From Apricaphanius iberus (lineage: Eukaryota; Chordata; Actinopteri; Cyprinodontiformes; Aphaniidae), in NCBI GenBank assembly GCA_028564705.1, contig JAPXFQ010000831.1, positions 2,914,001-2,978,000 of the forward strand: DNA of 64,000 bases, written 5' to 3'. The position numbers were made by a program, and so were the translations under genes. The notes beneath the pieces were generated by a model. It was not told the DNA's origin. It worked only from the letters and a program-made list of their open reading frames with translations, and ran no database searches. Of the stretch, positions 45,126 to 56,822 are shown one piece after another; the first letter of the stretch is position 1, and every line of letters starts with the position of its first letter.

Positions 45126-48100
45126 CTAGTCTGAGAAAACAACTTCATTCAGATTAGGCTGGACTCATCGGACCGAATATGAACATGGATACAGTGACTA
45201 AAACAAACTAACCAAATCCATTAGTTTGTAAAGTGCTCCAAGCATGGAGTATGCTTACCTACAGTAGGCTAAATGTTTAGATGTCCAAACCATTCATTCA
45301 AAGCCTCCTCAGACTGCATGATATTTATAGAAAAACGACTCAGCTTCCAGCTTGCTTCGTGGCATTTAAATAGCTTCTGGTTCTATCAAATACATGTGTG
45401 TGCTACTCTACAGCAAGGCAAAGGCCAAAGGGTAATGATCATGGCAATGCAGGCATATGCTAGACATCAAAAGACACTCAAATGATTGTCTAACTTACTC
45501 CAGCACTTTAGCTTAGTTAAAAATTCAAAAGACACATATATATACGGTATAATCTTCTTTTCAACCAGAGGCACTGAGTGGCACAGTTACAAAAAGTATA
45601 GCTATTTGCATCTAATTCATCAAAAAAGGAGCCACCCAGGAAGATTAGATTCTTGTCAGTGTTTTAAACAGTTACACACTCTTGGGAGCAAGGATGTTAT
45701 TCATCTGGAAGAAGTCCAGAAGTTGTTAATTGCATTGTTGTCCTGCTTAAAGACCAAGTCATCATCACACAGATTAAGATCCTCAATCAAAAGGGATGCA
45801 CACTAAACATTTCCACATAGCCACAACATGAGGGTCCATGGTTCCGACAATGGAAAAAACTCTTAGATCACGAGGAGACGTGGCTGTTGAAGATCTTCTT
45901 TTTGTGTTCTTGCTGTTCTCACATGTACTCTTTTTATGGTTGTTATGCTCACTAAGTGCTACAATTTATTAATTTCGAGGACCTGCCTGTGAGTTCACAG
46001 AGACTCCTTAACATTGTCTGAAATGTCTTCAGGTCTGGCATGTAGCTTTTTTGTTACATAACCCTCGGGATCTTTAAAGAAACTTCAAGTAACTGTTTTA
46101 TTGCATCAGCCTTGGCAGAGATGAAGCGATGCAGAAAGACTGTTTCGCCTCTTTCATCGGGGGGTCTGGACAATGTGAATGTCTGACAGAAAATAACACA
46201 CAAACCAATTTTTACTTTTCAGACAAATAGTCCTTTTTCTTTTTGGAGTTTGAAGTTCAACCTATAACTTTGTTATGATCCATCAGCACAAAATAAAAAA
46301 ACCTTTTCCTCCGATTCTGTTTTAGGGCGTATTCTTGAGTCAATAGACCACCAAAACATAGCTATAGATATTTTTGTCTGCTGACAGGTTCAGCATCAAC
46401 ACAGCTTGCACAGCATGACTAACAGCCGTACTTCATTGCATCAGAGGAGACTGGTAAGTGTCTGTTAAGAGTGCTCAGTGTTGTATTATTGAATTCACAG
46501 CATGGTCAGCAAGCAATAAGATTGTTGTGGAGAGCTCCAACTCGATCGGTCTCTTGATCTTGTTTCAAGCAGTTGTCCTGTAATATGATTCTGGTGTTTT
46601 CTTCCATGCACACACACACACACACACATGTGCATTAGCATGTTGATGAAAACTGATTAAACCGTTTGGCCATTTATCAAAGAAGTCAAAAAAAAGCTTA
46701 TCTCCAAATGGTCTGGCCTACAGCAGAACAAGCTGATGAGCTTCTTAATGAATGGACAGGAGGAAAAGATTGATCAATCAGGAGCAAGCCTTGCCTAAAA
46801 CGGGCTTGGTGCTGCCTCGTGTAAAATATATTAAGGCTACATCTGGCTTTGAAATTGAAGATCTAATACAGCGAGGCGTGGCTCAAGCTTCTGCAGTGTT
46901 ATTTATCCTCTTCACCAATAACGGTCCTGACAAAGCTGGATTAGAGTAGAAAACAAACAACCAAAAAACAAAAACAAAACAAAAAACAGAGCTGAAACAT
47001 GCACAAAGTCCCTGTCTGGTTACAAGATTGACCACAAATCCAAATCTTTCATTTCAAGGCCATACAGATGCTTTAGCGAGTGCAGCAGCCTGGTTGTTGG
47101 TCTGGGTGAAACAGTAATACCCTCTGAACCCATCAGGCCCTAGTGGAGATAGGATAATTGATTTATCTTCGAGGAGGCAGAGCCATCCGCTGTCAGCTAA
47201 TGGCCGGTGTTTACTAAAGTGTGCTGTAAATTGTGGGATGAATGTGCTCTGAATTTGTGCGCTTTGGTGAGGGTGGAGAATGGGGGATTAAGAGATGAAT
47301 GTTGAAATAAAGCAGCACTAAGATTGCTACGGATAAAAATATCTTCACCTTAATCTTGATTTTGTGCCTGTGTATCTGTCAAACCACAGCAACCCCAGAT
47401 GAGGCACAGTTAGATTTTACTAAAATGCTGATGGGCTCATCAAAGTTGTCTGCAGTAACAACCTACTATACCATAACTTTCAGACCTGAGTGACTCAGGT
47501 TAAAAGGGACGTAGCTTAGGGTGACCAACTGTCCTTTTTTCCACTTTTCAGATTCTTTTTACAAATCAAGGAATATTTTTTTCTTAGCGCATAAAGAAGG
47601 AACACATTGAATATGCTGAAATCAAAAGTATTTTTAATAAAACAGAGTATTTGTTGAAGTGTTTCAGGAATTAGTCAAGTGTCCTCTTTTTTTGGAAGTC
47701 TAAATATGGGTGCAGCTCTTTTCCGAGGAGGTCCTGCCACCATTGCAGTCATGTCTCTCTTGAACAACAGAGTATTTCTTTCTTTATTATTAAGGAAACT
47801 CCTATTCTTTCAGGGCACATGGCAACTAGTTTAGGAGACATGACAGAAACAAATCTTCTCTCTACTGTCTCAACTGTTAACACGTGGAGTGCTAACAGAG
47901 TGCTTTGGTCAAAAAAGACTGCTACCTCTTTCACAAAACACTTTTTTCACAATACAAAAAGGTTGTTCCGTTGAAGATGGTTCGCTGGTTCTTTCAGAAA
48001 ACTGGTTTGCTTTTCCACTGAATGGGGAAGTTTGAAATTATTATTTTTTTTGCTCAGACTGTGACTTTCAATATTGACACTCCTCACATCAACAATAGTA

Positions 48101-48744
48101 GCCGTGGTGGAAAAATGTCTATATTACAAGACACGTGTAAGAATGAGAATCTAAAATCCATTTTACATGTAGAGCCTGTAACACAAAAACTTAACACAAT
48201 AAAAGTGGTCTTGCTAAATTGAAAGTACAACTAAAATAATGTTTGTACGAGGTACTACAACTGCAGCTACGTGGGCATCGTCATATTGGATCCAACCTAT
48301 TAATCTACATAACTTGAGCGCTGTTTAGCTCAGAGTTTGGACTTCAAAGGTAAATTAATTCACCATTAAAAGCACATTCAGGACCTGGCGTACGCTCCAA
48401 AGAGAAAATACAGAAATTGAGATATATAATTTAGATTTTAGGTATTGCTCAGCTAGGAATATGATTATGCTATAGTGAGTTGGTCTTGGGAGAGGGGTTT
48501 GACACAGATTTCATCCATAATGCTGAAGTCAAAGCCACACAAACCCTATGGACATACCACGCTGTTGGTGTCATTTTTTCAAAAAGCTCACAGCTGTTTT
48601 AGATATCGTCTTCTTCACTTGTGATTTCTCAAACCGGAGGGTTGGGGTTTACAACAGAAATGTTGTGAAAAGTAGCTTTTAAGTGAACACACTCCAGATG
48701 GGTAGTTTGTGAATCAATTAGGAGGAGTTTGTGGAAATGTATCT
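45126..48744. other. Long intergenic stretch, no gene seen
   Basis: No supported gene in about 3.6 kb. It contains a CA microsatellite at 46609-46628 and an unusually even-composition, repeat-poor stretch at about 47040-47300. A 106-codon frame at 45486-45806 has no motif. Confidence 0.45.
46609..46628. repeat. CA microsatellite
   Basis: Ten CA units. Confidence 0.85.
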
Positions 48745-49185
48745 CATGCCCATTGTAAGGTACGGTGGAGGACCTGTGATAATGTGGGCTTGTTTCCTTT
48801 ACAGAGAAAGTGGGAACCATTTTGGAATGCAAGGCATTGTGAACTCTCTTACAGGAAGTGTTAAATATAAACATCATGGTGGTCCATCATGATAGCAACT
48901 CAAAATATTTGTAAAAGAAATAGTCATAAAAATGGTTCACCAGACACAAAATCAGCCTTTTCCAAAGTCATCTCACTCCCCAGACTTTCTTCTCTTGTGA
49001 CATGGTGGATGAACTGAAATGAAAAGACAGGAACCTCAGAGAGAAGCAAAGACTCAACCGTAAATAAACTCTGTATTCTTTAACCTTGTGAAATGTCAGT
49101 AGACTGAGTGTTGTACTTTTAGCAAAAGGGGGTTGTAGAAAATATTGACAGTTCAGGTGCCAATAATTGTGCTTCCATTAATAAA
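48745..49185 (+). pseudogene. Tc1/mariner relic of a further family
   Basis: The plus strand at about 48758-48880 reads YGGGPVIMWACF and, after a break, GMQGIVNSLTGSVKYK. This is the GGGSVMVWGCFS...I.GIMN...Y core of Tc1 transposases. At about 49120-49185, AGCAAAAGGGGGTTGTAGAA, then GGTGCCAATAATTGTGCTTC matches the transposase C-terminus and the inner end of a family whose ends read GCCAATAATT. Sequence in between is unrelated or unreadable. Confidence 0.5.
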
Positions 49186-50164
49186 ATCAAATAGATTCCT
49201 TAATGTGGCAATGTGTGAGCTCAGTCTGCCACAACAAAACATTTTAAGTGTTTATACATTTTACCAGGGGTGCCAAGACATCTGTCTGTATCTATTTACA
49301 TTTATGGATATGAATGAATAGTAGTGGATGATATTAAGTCCAATTCATCAAACCCACTAACAGCGGGAACACATTCTTTTTCTTTCTGATCGTTGAGCAT
49401 GTATCATTGGACAAATGCCTGAAAGTCCCACAGTTATTAAGAGAATAAGCTCCTCAGTATTTCTTTGGTTTATGTGTTTTTGACATGCTGTAGTGAACAC
49501 GTTGAAGCCAATCTGTGTGGGTTGCAGACATACCATCAAACATACAGCACACACCGTATCTAGACCGGCACCTGTTCGCAGTAAAATGAGGTGCAGAACA
49601 ATCAGTTCCTACAGGTGAAGCCAAGGAGGCTAAACGGGTGCCTGAGGATTTATTGAAAGCAATTTCACAGCTAGAAAATAAACTGCTGGCAGCGTGAAAG
49701 GTGGTGAAATTAACCCATGGTAAAGTGACAGTATTAAGTTCAAACCTCAGTATTCATTATAAAGGCTCAGGGGGGTAATCTCAGCTCCTCTGGAAGCTAA
49801 TACGAAGAGAACTGATTGTTGAAAACAAGACAGTTTAGCTTCTTAGCAGAAAAAAATATTATTTTGTTCCTAATTAATCTCCTGCTGTTTATCACAGTGG
49901 GAACAATCATCATGTTGTCTATTAAAACTAGATTAAACACAGCTTTCAATATATTTAATCATTCAACTGGTCCAAACACTTGGAATGTAGTTTTATCACA
50001 ACCGATCTCATGGTGTTCAACATAAACATGTTAAAAGATTACTGAAAAATACTGTATATGACTGAATTTAGGGTTAGAGGAAATCAATGTTTTAGACAGC
50101 AGGGATTATAGCAAGTAATAATGGCTTTTCTATGTTTAATGCATCTAATTTCCTGGTAAAAATA
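49186..50164. other. Intergenic DNA, no gene seen
   Basis: No supported features beyond short motif-less frames. Confidence 0.45.
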
Positions 50165-50770
50165 GTCATACGTTTTCAACCTTTTCACATTCTGTCACAT
50201 TACAACCACAAACAAAACTGTGTATAATGCTTAATTATAAAGATAAATAAAAAATAAAAAAGCTTTTTACATTATTTTTTTTTCATTTTTGAGGCCCCAA
50301 AACTGCTGAATAATTGACCAATCATATGAGAGCAATTTGTTTTGCTTATTTAAAACTTCTAAACTTCTTTAACAACTTTTTTAACAACTATTTTTTTTGT
50401 GTAACTTGTTTGCTGTAAAATACAAAATATCAAATTTACACTCATGAAATGTTTTTAACAACTAAAAGTCTGAAAAGTGTGGTGGGTATAAATGTAGCAC
50501 AATCGTGCAAAGAAAAAAAATATTTTAGAGGCTGCAAAACACTTGAGACTGGAGTCAAGGTTCACCTTCTAACAGGACAGCGACCCTAAACATTGAGCTA
50601 GAGCTACAATGGAATCATTTAGTTAACTCATTAATGAATCAGAATAGCCTAAACTCACCATCTAATCTGACTGAGCCAGACATTCTCTGCAAAGGAAAAT
50701 CGGCCAAATTCCCTAGTTGTGCAAATCTGGTGGGATATAGCCATGGAAATCTTTTGGAACAACAGTGGTT
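50165..50770 (+). pseudogene. Tc1/mariner relic, end plus catalytic region
   Basis: The left part shows CCTTTTCACATTCTGTCACA and TTACAACCACAAAC, the end region of a common fish Tc1 family. At about 50540-50765, ACTTGAGACTGGAGTCAAGG, GGACAGCGACCCTAAACATT and CCATCTAATCTGACTGAGCC follow its catalytic core. The QQDNDPKH motif is altered to GQRP-like and the frame is broken. Most of the first two-thirds of the transposase is deleted. Confidence 0.75.
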
Positions 50771-52007
50771 ATACAAACTACACAGGAACAGGATTTAAAT
50801 TGAAATCATTATACACACGAGTGAATTTCTGTAACCTTTAAGTGTCAAAAAAAAATTTTTTCCTAATCCAATTCATTCTATTTGTGCACTCTATTTACCA
50901 ATTAGGCAGTTGGAAGCCGTTGACGGTTGGTTGCAGTGGATTGTATAAAAGGTTTTAAGATTAATAGAGAGTTGAAGACAAATTTACACCGTGCTTTTAA
51001 GATTTTCTATCTAAAAAACACTAATAAAAATATTTTTTTAAATGCTGCTTCTTTTGCTGAATCACTACAAGAAAATTATTTGATTTGAAGGCACATAACA
51101 ATTTTATCAGTCCGTTTATGCTAACTTAAAACATGTTCTATCTATTCTAATCACTATTTGTTGCATTTGTCCCTGACATAGACCAGTTTGTGCATGCAAA
51201 GTACCGCCCTAACACTCAAATCTGAAGCAAGATTTTATCAGCTCAGAGAGAAGGGCATGATGTGAATAACTGCTACCCAGAGGTGTGTTTGGCTGTTTCT
51301 TCCCACGATGTGTGTTAACCTATGAGACTATTACCTTGGTTTGTGTTCTGCTGTGCTGAGGATGTGTTTTACTCTCGGTTTACACACACAATTTTCCATT
51401 AGGACTCTAAGCAAAAATTATTCTGCATCTTCTTTTGTCAAGTTAATTTCTTCAGGTTTCCTTCAAACCCTCTGCACTTAGCCATGACATTTGATTTTAA
51501 CACAGGAATGCCTTTCCAAAAGGCACAGTATTAAACATTAAGCCACCGTTTAATATTTCAAGAAAGACAGCTTTTTCTCTTTTATAGCTGTACCATAACA
51601 GAAAAAAAGAAAGCCACGGAGGGGAGTTTCAAAGCTCCTTGCAAAAAGCTTCACTTTTCTCCACTGTGTTGAGTGTACTGCTCTGTTGAGGTCCTTCCAG
51701 GTTTCAGTGGCGTTTAGGTCCGATTATTGTACTCAATCCTTGATGACAGGTGTCTGCATTAAATCTAAAAAGAGTAGTAAAGCTCAAATATTTTATAAAG
51801 GCCCAATCATATTGTTCCTTAAAAAATGTTCACCATTTTATTTTGACTCACTGTACTGTATAAGCATTTATTTTGCTTTTAGAATTTGCTGCAGTTAGAA
51901 TAACTACCCTTTTCTCTACATGTGAAATGTTTCTAAGCTGGACTACAAATTTAATGGTTCTCAAAAATTTAAAAATAAAAGTAATAGAACTTTTCTTAGA
52001 ATGTAAT
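50771..52007. other. AT-rich intergenic DNA, no gene seen
   Basis: No coding, RNA or bounded repeat signal. Confidence 0.45.
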
Positions 52008-52240
52008 CAGACCCTTGAATTTGATACCCATAAATAAAATTCCGTGCAGTCAAATATATGTTGTTAAATCCCAGTGTAAATCCAGCTGTTCTTTTTTTGG
52101 CCTTAGAGGTCAGCTAAAGAACGTTAGAGAGCAAACAGCCCCACGAAGACCAACTAGCACAGCAGACAGGTCAAGGAGAAAGCTGTGGAGAAGTTTAAAG
52201 CAGAGTTAGGTTCTACAACAATATCAAATTTAAGGGTTAT
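52008..52240 (+). pseudogene. Tc1/mariner relic, N-terminal part
   Basis: AAATCCAGCTGTTCTTTTTT, the 5' leader, precedes a frame reading RQVKEKAVEKFKAELGSTTI. This matches the first helix-turn-helix of the family at 50165-50770 (RQVRDKVVEKFKAGLGYKKI). Stops lie on both sides. Orientation and order do not fit it being the missing part of the 50-kb copy, since it lies downstream, so it is a separate insertion. Confidence 0.75.
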
Positions 52241-52242
52241 AC

Positions 52243-52370
52243 AGCGGACCCTGTTATTCATGGAGGTTTAGCAACACAACCACTGAAAATTGTAAATACT
52301 TGGGACATCCTCTAAAAATGCTTATAATTGGCTATTTTAATAGTTCAAGCAACAAATATACCTTAATATA
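52243..52370 (+). mobile_element. Pogo/Tigger-like MITE end
   Basis: TA followed by CAGCGGACCCTGTTATTCAT, then AAATTGTAAATACTTGGGAC and a TATTTTAATAGTT block, collinear with the reverse complement of 27345-27487. TA plus CAG.GGACCC is the end structure of pogo-type elements. It abuts the Tc1 relic that ends at 52240. Confidence 0.45.
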
Positions 52371-52637
52371 CAATGAACCTTCCAAGCACTGCTGGACTGT
52401 CTGGAATCTACAGGTTTCCTTATCGCTTCTCTTTGGGATTCAACCAATTAAAGGTTGGATATAGAACAATAGCATAATAGCGACATCTAGTTTATCTAAT
52501 TTGTAGTTAAAACTACAAAAACATCATTCCAGCTGTTTCGTTGCGTCGTTTGCTGCCGATACACCCAGTGACCAACTTGAACCGTGACCAATGAGGAATG
52601 TATTTTGGGGAGTTTAACTGAAAGCTAAACTCCTCCA

Positions 52638-52750
52638 CACTGCAAAAACAGTCGTCTCACACATATAATGTCTTAAAATTAACTCAACACGTGTAGTCCC
52701 TGATCACACTCAGGACATGCGTCATTTTTGACAGATCTGTTTTTGCAGTG
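52638..52750. mobile_element. Short MITE with CACTGCAAAAACAG ends
   Basis: CACTGCAAAAACAG at the left and CTGTTTTTGCAGTG at the right form a perfect 14-bp inverted repeat except for spacing of one A/T in the run. The element is 113 bp long and non-coding. CACTGCAAAAA ends are common among vertebrate and invertebrate MITEs. No clear target duplication. Confidence 0.65.
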
Positions 52751-52873
52751 CATTAGCAAAGTTAGCAAGTGAATTAGTTTACCAATCCAGGAGGAAAGTA
52801 GCCAATTCCACGTGTTTTTGCTGCCATGGAAATGTTTTATATGGCTCCATCTAGTGTATGTGTCACCTAAAAC

Positions 52874-52930
52874 TAGGGATGCACCGTTACGATACTGGTA
52901 TCAAACACAAATCTGGATAACCGTATCTCA
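52874..52930. mobile_element. hAT MITE terminal fragment
   Basis: TAGGGATGCACCGTTACGAT followed by ACTGGTATC matches the left end of the 28569-28980 MITE. The opposite end is not recognisable, so the copy is truncated or rearranged. Confidence 0.6.
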
Positions 52931-53311
52931 AAATCTAACGCAGCTGCTTGACTTGCTGACTCTATTCTTCCTAGTGCCAGCCAAGCTGTGCCAACCATAT
53001 AGTTGGATCTTTGAGACCGTATCCGTCAACCCGCAGCTGCTATTGGCTTGTAGATGTACACATAATGTCATTGTCGTTTCCATTTTAAATGTACATTTTA
53101 TTACATTTTAATTCAAATATAATTTTTCAAGGACATTTACTTTGATTCTGCACCCCTGTAAAAGCCTAGTTTTAGCGTTGTATGAAAATGTTCCATATAC
53201 AAACTTTAAGGCCAAAGACAACACATTTCGTTTCTAGATTGCCGCTTTCAAAACACCAGCAACTTGCATGTCAAATAGCATTTCATCTAAGTATTTCAGC
53301 TTCCCACACCA

Positions 53312-53435
53312 ATCCATCCATCCATTTTCTGAACCGCTTATTCCTCAAGGGGTCGCGTGGGGGCTGGTGCCTATCTCCAGCTGTCAACGGGCGAGAGGCG
53401 GGGTACACCCTGGACAGGTCGCAAGTCCATCACAG
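53312..53435 (-). mobile_element. 5'-truncated SINE with 14-bp target duplication
   Basis: This holds only the 3' part of the SINE, in antisense. ATCCATCCATCCATTTTCTG at the left is its GGAT tail, and the right limit is GCAAGTCCATCACAG. The perfect 14-mer AGCTTCCCACACCA flanks it at 53298-53311 and 53436-53449, the signature of target-primed reverse transcription. The 5' truncation also fits that mechanism. Confidence 0.8.
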
Positions 53436-53848
53436 AGCTTCCCACACCACATTTCTTTAAATCATGATTATTCTTGTCTCAAAAAGACTTGTGTGGACTT
53501 GTGTCACATGACTGGACTTGAGTCCGATTGAGACTTGACTTGAAATTTTTTTAAAAGACTTAGACTTGACTGACTTGGACTTCCATTTAAATTACTTGGG
53601 ACTTGAATCAGACTTAAACGTTTTTACTTGAAAAGACTTGATATTTTACCCAATAATTATAGTTTAAAACATCTATTAATTCAAAATTGTGCACTTTTAT
53701 GACTCATCCAGTTGCGCTGATCCTGTCTTAACAAGTGAAGACTGTCTCTGTGTATGCATTTTTGCAAGTGATCCAGAACAGCCAATCAGACTGCTAGATT
53801 AAAAAAACAAAGCCAAGCGGTTGATGACTTCCTGTCGATGAGCATGAG

Positions 53849-55271
53849 GGGGGGTACACCCTGGACAGTCCATCACAGGGGAACACAGAGACAGAAAGGA
53901 CAAACAACCATGCATGCACACACTCACACTTAAGGACAAGTTAGAGAGACCAATTAACTTAACAGTCATGTTTTTGGACTGTGGGAGGAAGCCAGGGTAC
54001 CCGGAGGGAACACATGCATGCATAGGGAGTAGGGCTGCACAATTAATCGGATTTTGATCGTGATCACGATTTTGGTGGTCACAATTAAATGAACAGGATC
54101 CTCAACGATATTTACGTTCAAAATGCGAGCTCTTCTGCTTTCTTCTTATTCACACGCCGACTCATTCAATAGTCTACCAGCCACCAGGGGGCAAACGCAT
54201 GACTAAAGCTTCATCAAGCTGCCCAAATAAAAACTGTGCACACGCCACTCAGCATTCATAATGGCTATATCCGAATACTTCTACGACGCTTGCTATGTAG
54301 CAGGTGAAAAGGAGTATTAGAGCAATGTAGTAGATCCAAATATCCATTATGGATCTGACCAGTAAGCAGAAAGTTCCCGTAAGTGTATTACCCCCACAGT
54401 AACCAGCCGGTGCACAATACGCTATCCTACAATCCAGTTGAAACCCTGAAATCATAGAAGAAGAAGGACCTAGCTAAAAATGGCTACAGACAAACTGTAA
54501 ACCATTGATACCGCCGCAGTTTCGGCTGATAAATGTACGTGAAGCAATGTTACTGATTACTGTAATTGTTTTTTGACTGATTAGACATCTAAGTTGTTAA
54601 GTCATACCAGACAAAATAATGGCTAGAGGATGGCGGGACCACAGGAGAACGTAACCTAAACATCTGGGTCAACAGAACAGTCATACGGGTCAAAGGACAT
54701 GCAAAATGGTGGACCAGTACATCTGATTTCATGCCTATTACGCGATTGTTTGCTATGCAGTATTTACTACATTAACGGACGAGTAATAGTTACTACACAG
54801 CATATAGTAAATACTAAGGATTTGGATGCAGGGAATGTCAAAGGCCTTTTCTGTATAAGCAGTAATTGTTTCTGTTAAATTGCACTTTGAGATTGCACTC
54901 TGCAATAACATATTTAGCTTGAACTTATATATAAGTATTGGAGTTTGTTTTTTCTTTTGTTTGTTTTTTTGCATGATTTATCATCTATTCTAATCTAAAG
55001 TTTTATTTTTCACAAAAAATTTTGCAAAATTGTATGTTTATAATTGGTGCAATAAACATAGATATTTTACAGGACTGGATGAATGATCGTGATTAATAAT
55101 TGTGATTACAATATTGATCAAAATAATTGTGATTATTATTTTGGTCATAATCGTGCAGCCCTAATAGGGAGAACATGCAAACTCCATGCAGAAAGACCCT
55201 GGGCTGGAATTTGAACCCATGGACTTATTGTTGCAAAGCAACAGTGCTACCCACTGCACCACCATGCAGCC
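53849..55271 (-). mobile_element. tRNA-derived SINE, interrupted by a hAT element
   Basis: Antisense SINE pieces at 53849-54029 and 55172-55271 join seamlessly when the hAT element and one duplication copy are removed. On the minus strand the head carries RNA polymerase III promoter motifs: an A box, TGGTGCAGTGGG, near 55262-55246, and a B box, GGGTTCAAATTCC, near 55218-55206. The body with TTTCTGCATGGAGTTTGCAT and CCAAAAACATGACTG follows, ending at GTCCAGGGTGTACCCC. The 3' tail is missing in this copy. It supplies a clean target history for the hAT insertion. Confidence 0.8.
54030..55163. mobile_element. Non-autonomous hAT element with 8-bp target duplication
   Basis: The 1134-bp element begins TAGGGCTGCAC and ends GTGCAGCCCTA, flanked by ATAGGGAG at 54022-54029 and 55164-55171, a perfect 8-bp duplication. 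Subterminal regions on both sides are rich in GATCGTGAT and AATTGTGATTA words, likely transposase-binding motifs. No transposase frame. It inserted into the SINE, so it is the youngest layer here. Confidence 0.9.
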
Positions 55272-55447
55272 TGAAAATGAAATTGCAACGTTGTTGTTTT
55301 TTTTATGACTCGAAATGACTTGAAATTCAACGTTCAAGACTTAGGACTTGACTTGAAAATTGCCTGCTTTGACTTGAGTCTTGACTCGGACTTGAAGGTA
55401 ATGACTTGAGACTTTCAAAGCAATGACTTCGTCCCACTTGTGGTGTC

Positions 55448-56088
55448 AGAAACGAATACTGGTAAAGGTGTGATTTTTAGAAGTTATGGAGACTCAGAAA
55501 GACACATCACACACATGGAGTTATATGTTGCATGAAATTAGCTTTCTTTCCCATTGAACCTGCCTACATCAGCATTCTTTTGCCTTCTCATCCTTCACTT
55601 CTAGCCAGCTGTTTTAATTAAATGAACTGATGAGATGCTGTCGGTTAGTTTCACTGTATAAAACACACATTAAAGTAGATAAACACTGTTTACTCTGGGA
55701 TTAAACCTCTGTATATCCGAAATAATGTTTGTTGAAGGGCGAATGATACAAGGAGAGAAGTGGGAGTCTAGCTCAATGGATGAGGACCAACAGCAGTGCA
55801 CTCTTTTTATCCTGTGTGTTTTGTTGTGTGTATGAATCATAAAAGCAAAGGGCCAGTGAGTCACTGAAGGTTGGTAAGAAATGATCCATCCAGCAGATAA
55901 CAGCACATGTTTAACAAGAGCTCTGAGAAGGACATGATAGATCACTGGAAGTCAGGTTTTCTTGTATCTTCAGAACAAAATCGGACATAGAAGGTGAAAA
56001 GTCTCCTTCCCTGACCACAAAAACATGTTGACATGCACAGCAGAAAATATGTTTAGATGAATGACTCGCTCAGCTTTTATAAAAACAA
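55448..56088. other. Intergenic DNA, no gene seen
   Basis: A 91-codon minus-strand frame at 55670-55945 has no motif. Confidence 0.4.
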
Positions 56089-56650
56089 TCTCAAAAAGAT
56101 GTTAGCCCACCGTTTGCAGCAATAACAGAATCAAATCTTCTGGGAAAGCTTTCAACGTTATTAAAGAGCATGTTTATGGGATATCTTGATGATTTCCAGA
56201 AGTACATTTGGAAGATCAGACACTTATGCTGGGCAAGAGGGCCTGGCCTCAACGTATCTGGGCTAAATCATGCCTATGTTGTTGTATCAGGTTGCAATCA
56301 ATACTCCGTCCTAACCATGCTCAAAGCCTTTAAACCAACTCCATACCATTATCCCATCTGCACCAAATGTTACACTTTAACGTATACCTTGTACAGTAGT
56401 AGTATAATTTTAAAACCGATTTTACATTACTCCCTAAAAATCCTGTGTTAAAATCAAACCAACTTAGGTTTTTTTTAAACCCAACATTGATTAGATCCAG
56501 AACTCCCATTGCCACAGTCCATTGGATTGTCAGGCAGAGGTATTATTCATCACTCCAAATACCAACCCTTAACTCCTCTACAGTCCAGTCGTGGAGTGTT
56601 TTTCACTGTAAGACCCTTTGCACAGTATTTGAACTGGGACAGGGTAATTT
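56089..56650 (-). pseudogene. Tc1/mariner relic, antisense
   Basis: On the plus strand, TTGCAGCAATAACAGAATCA, CTTCTGGGAAAGCTTTCAAC, GGCAAGAGGGCCTGGCCTCA and, after a 150-bp unrelated or deleted section, CAGTCCATTGGATTGTCAGG and CACTCCAAATACC. These are antisense to the C-terminal and then the middle part of the Tc1 family also found at 24480-25860 and 33060-33310. Frames are broken throughout. Confidence 0.7.
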
Positions 56651-56822
56651 TCTATGAAAGGTTTGTGATTTACAGATATAAACATAGGATGTGCGCAACT
56701 CTAAACACACTAATATAATTGCTTACACACATATAAAAATTGTGAGTAGAAGCTACATTTTCAGAATTGTAGACTCACGCAAAACACACAACCAACAGTC
56801 AGCCCCCAACCCTATCTCTGAA
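56651..56822. other. Short spacer between two relics
   Basis: No feature seen. Confidence 0.4.

Larger units (their letters stand above)
53462..55447. repeat. GACTTG-rich repeat, interrupted
   Basis: Dense imperfect ACTTG/GACTTGA units occur at 53483-53660 and again at 55305-55440, in the same orientation, with a right edge at GACTTCGTCCCACTTGTGGT. The interval between is occupied by the SINE at 53849-55271. The two blocks read as one element opened by later insertion, probably a non-autonomous DNA transposon with GTGGGAC-type ends. The class is uncertain. Confidence 0.55.

Noticed and set aside
55172..55271. tRNA gene suggested by A and B boxes on the minus strand
   Set aside because: It is the head of a SINE copy with body sequence attached and no tRNA cloverleaf.
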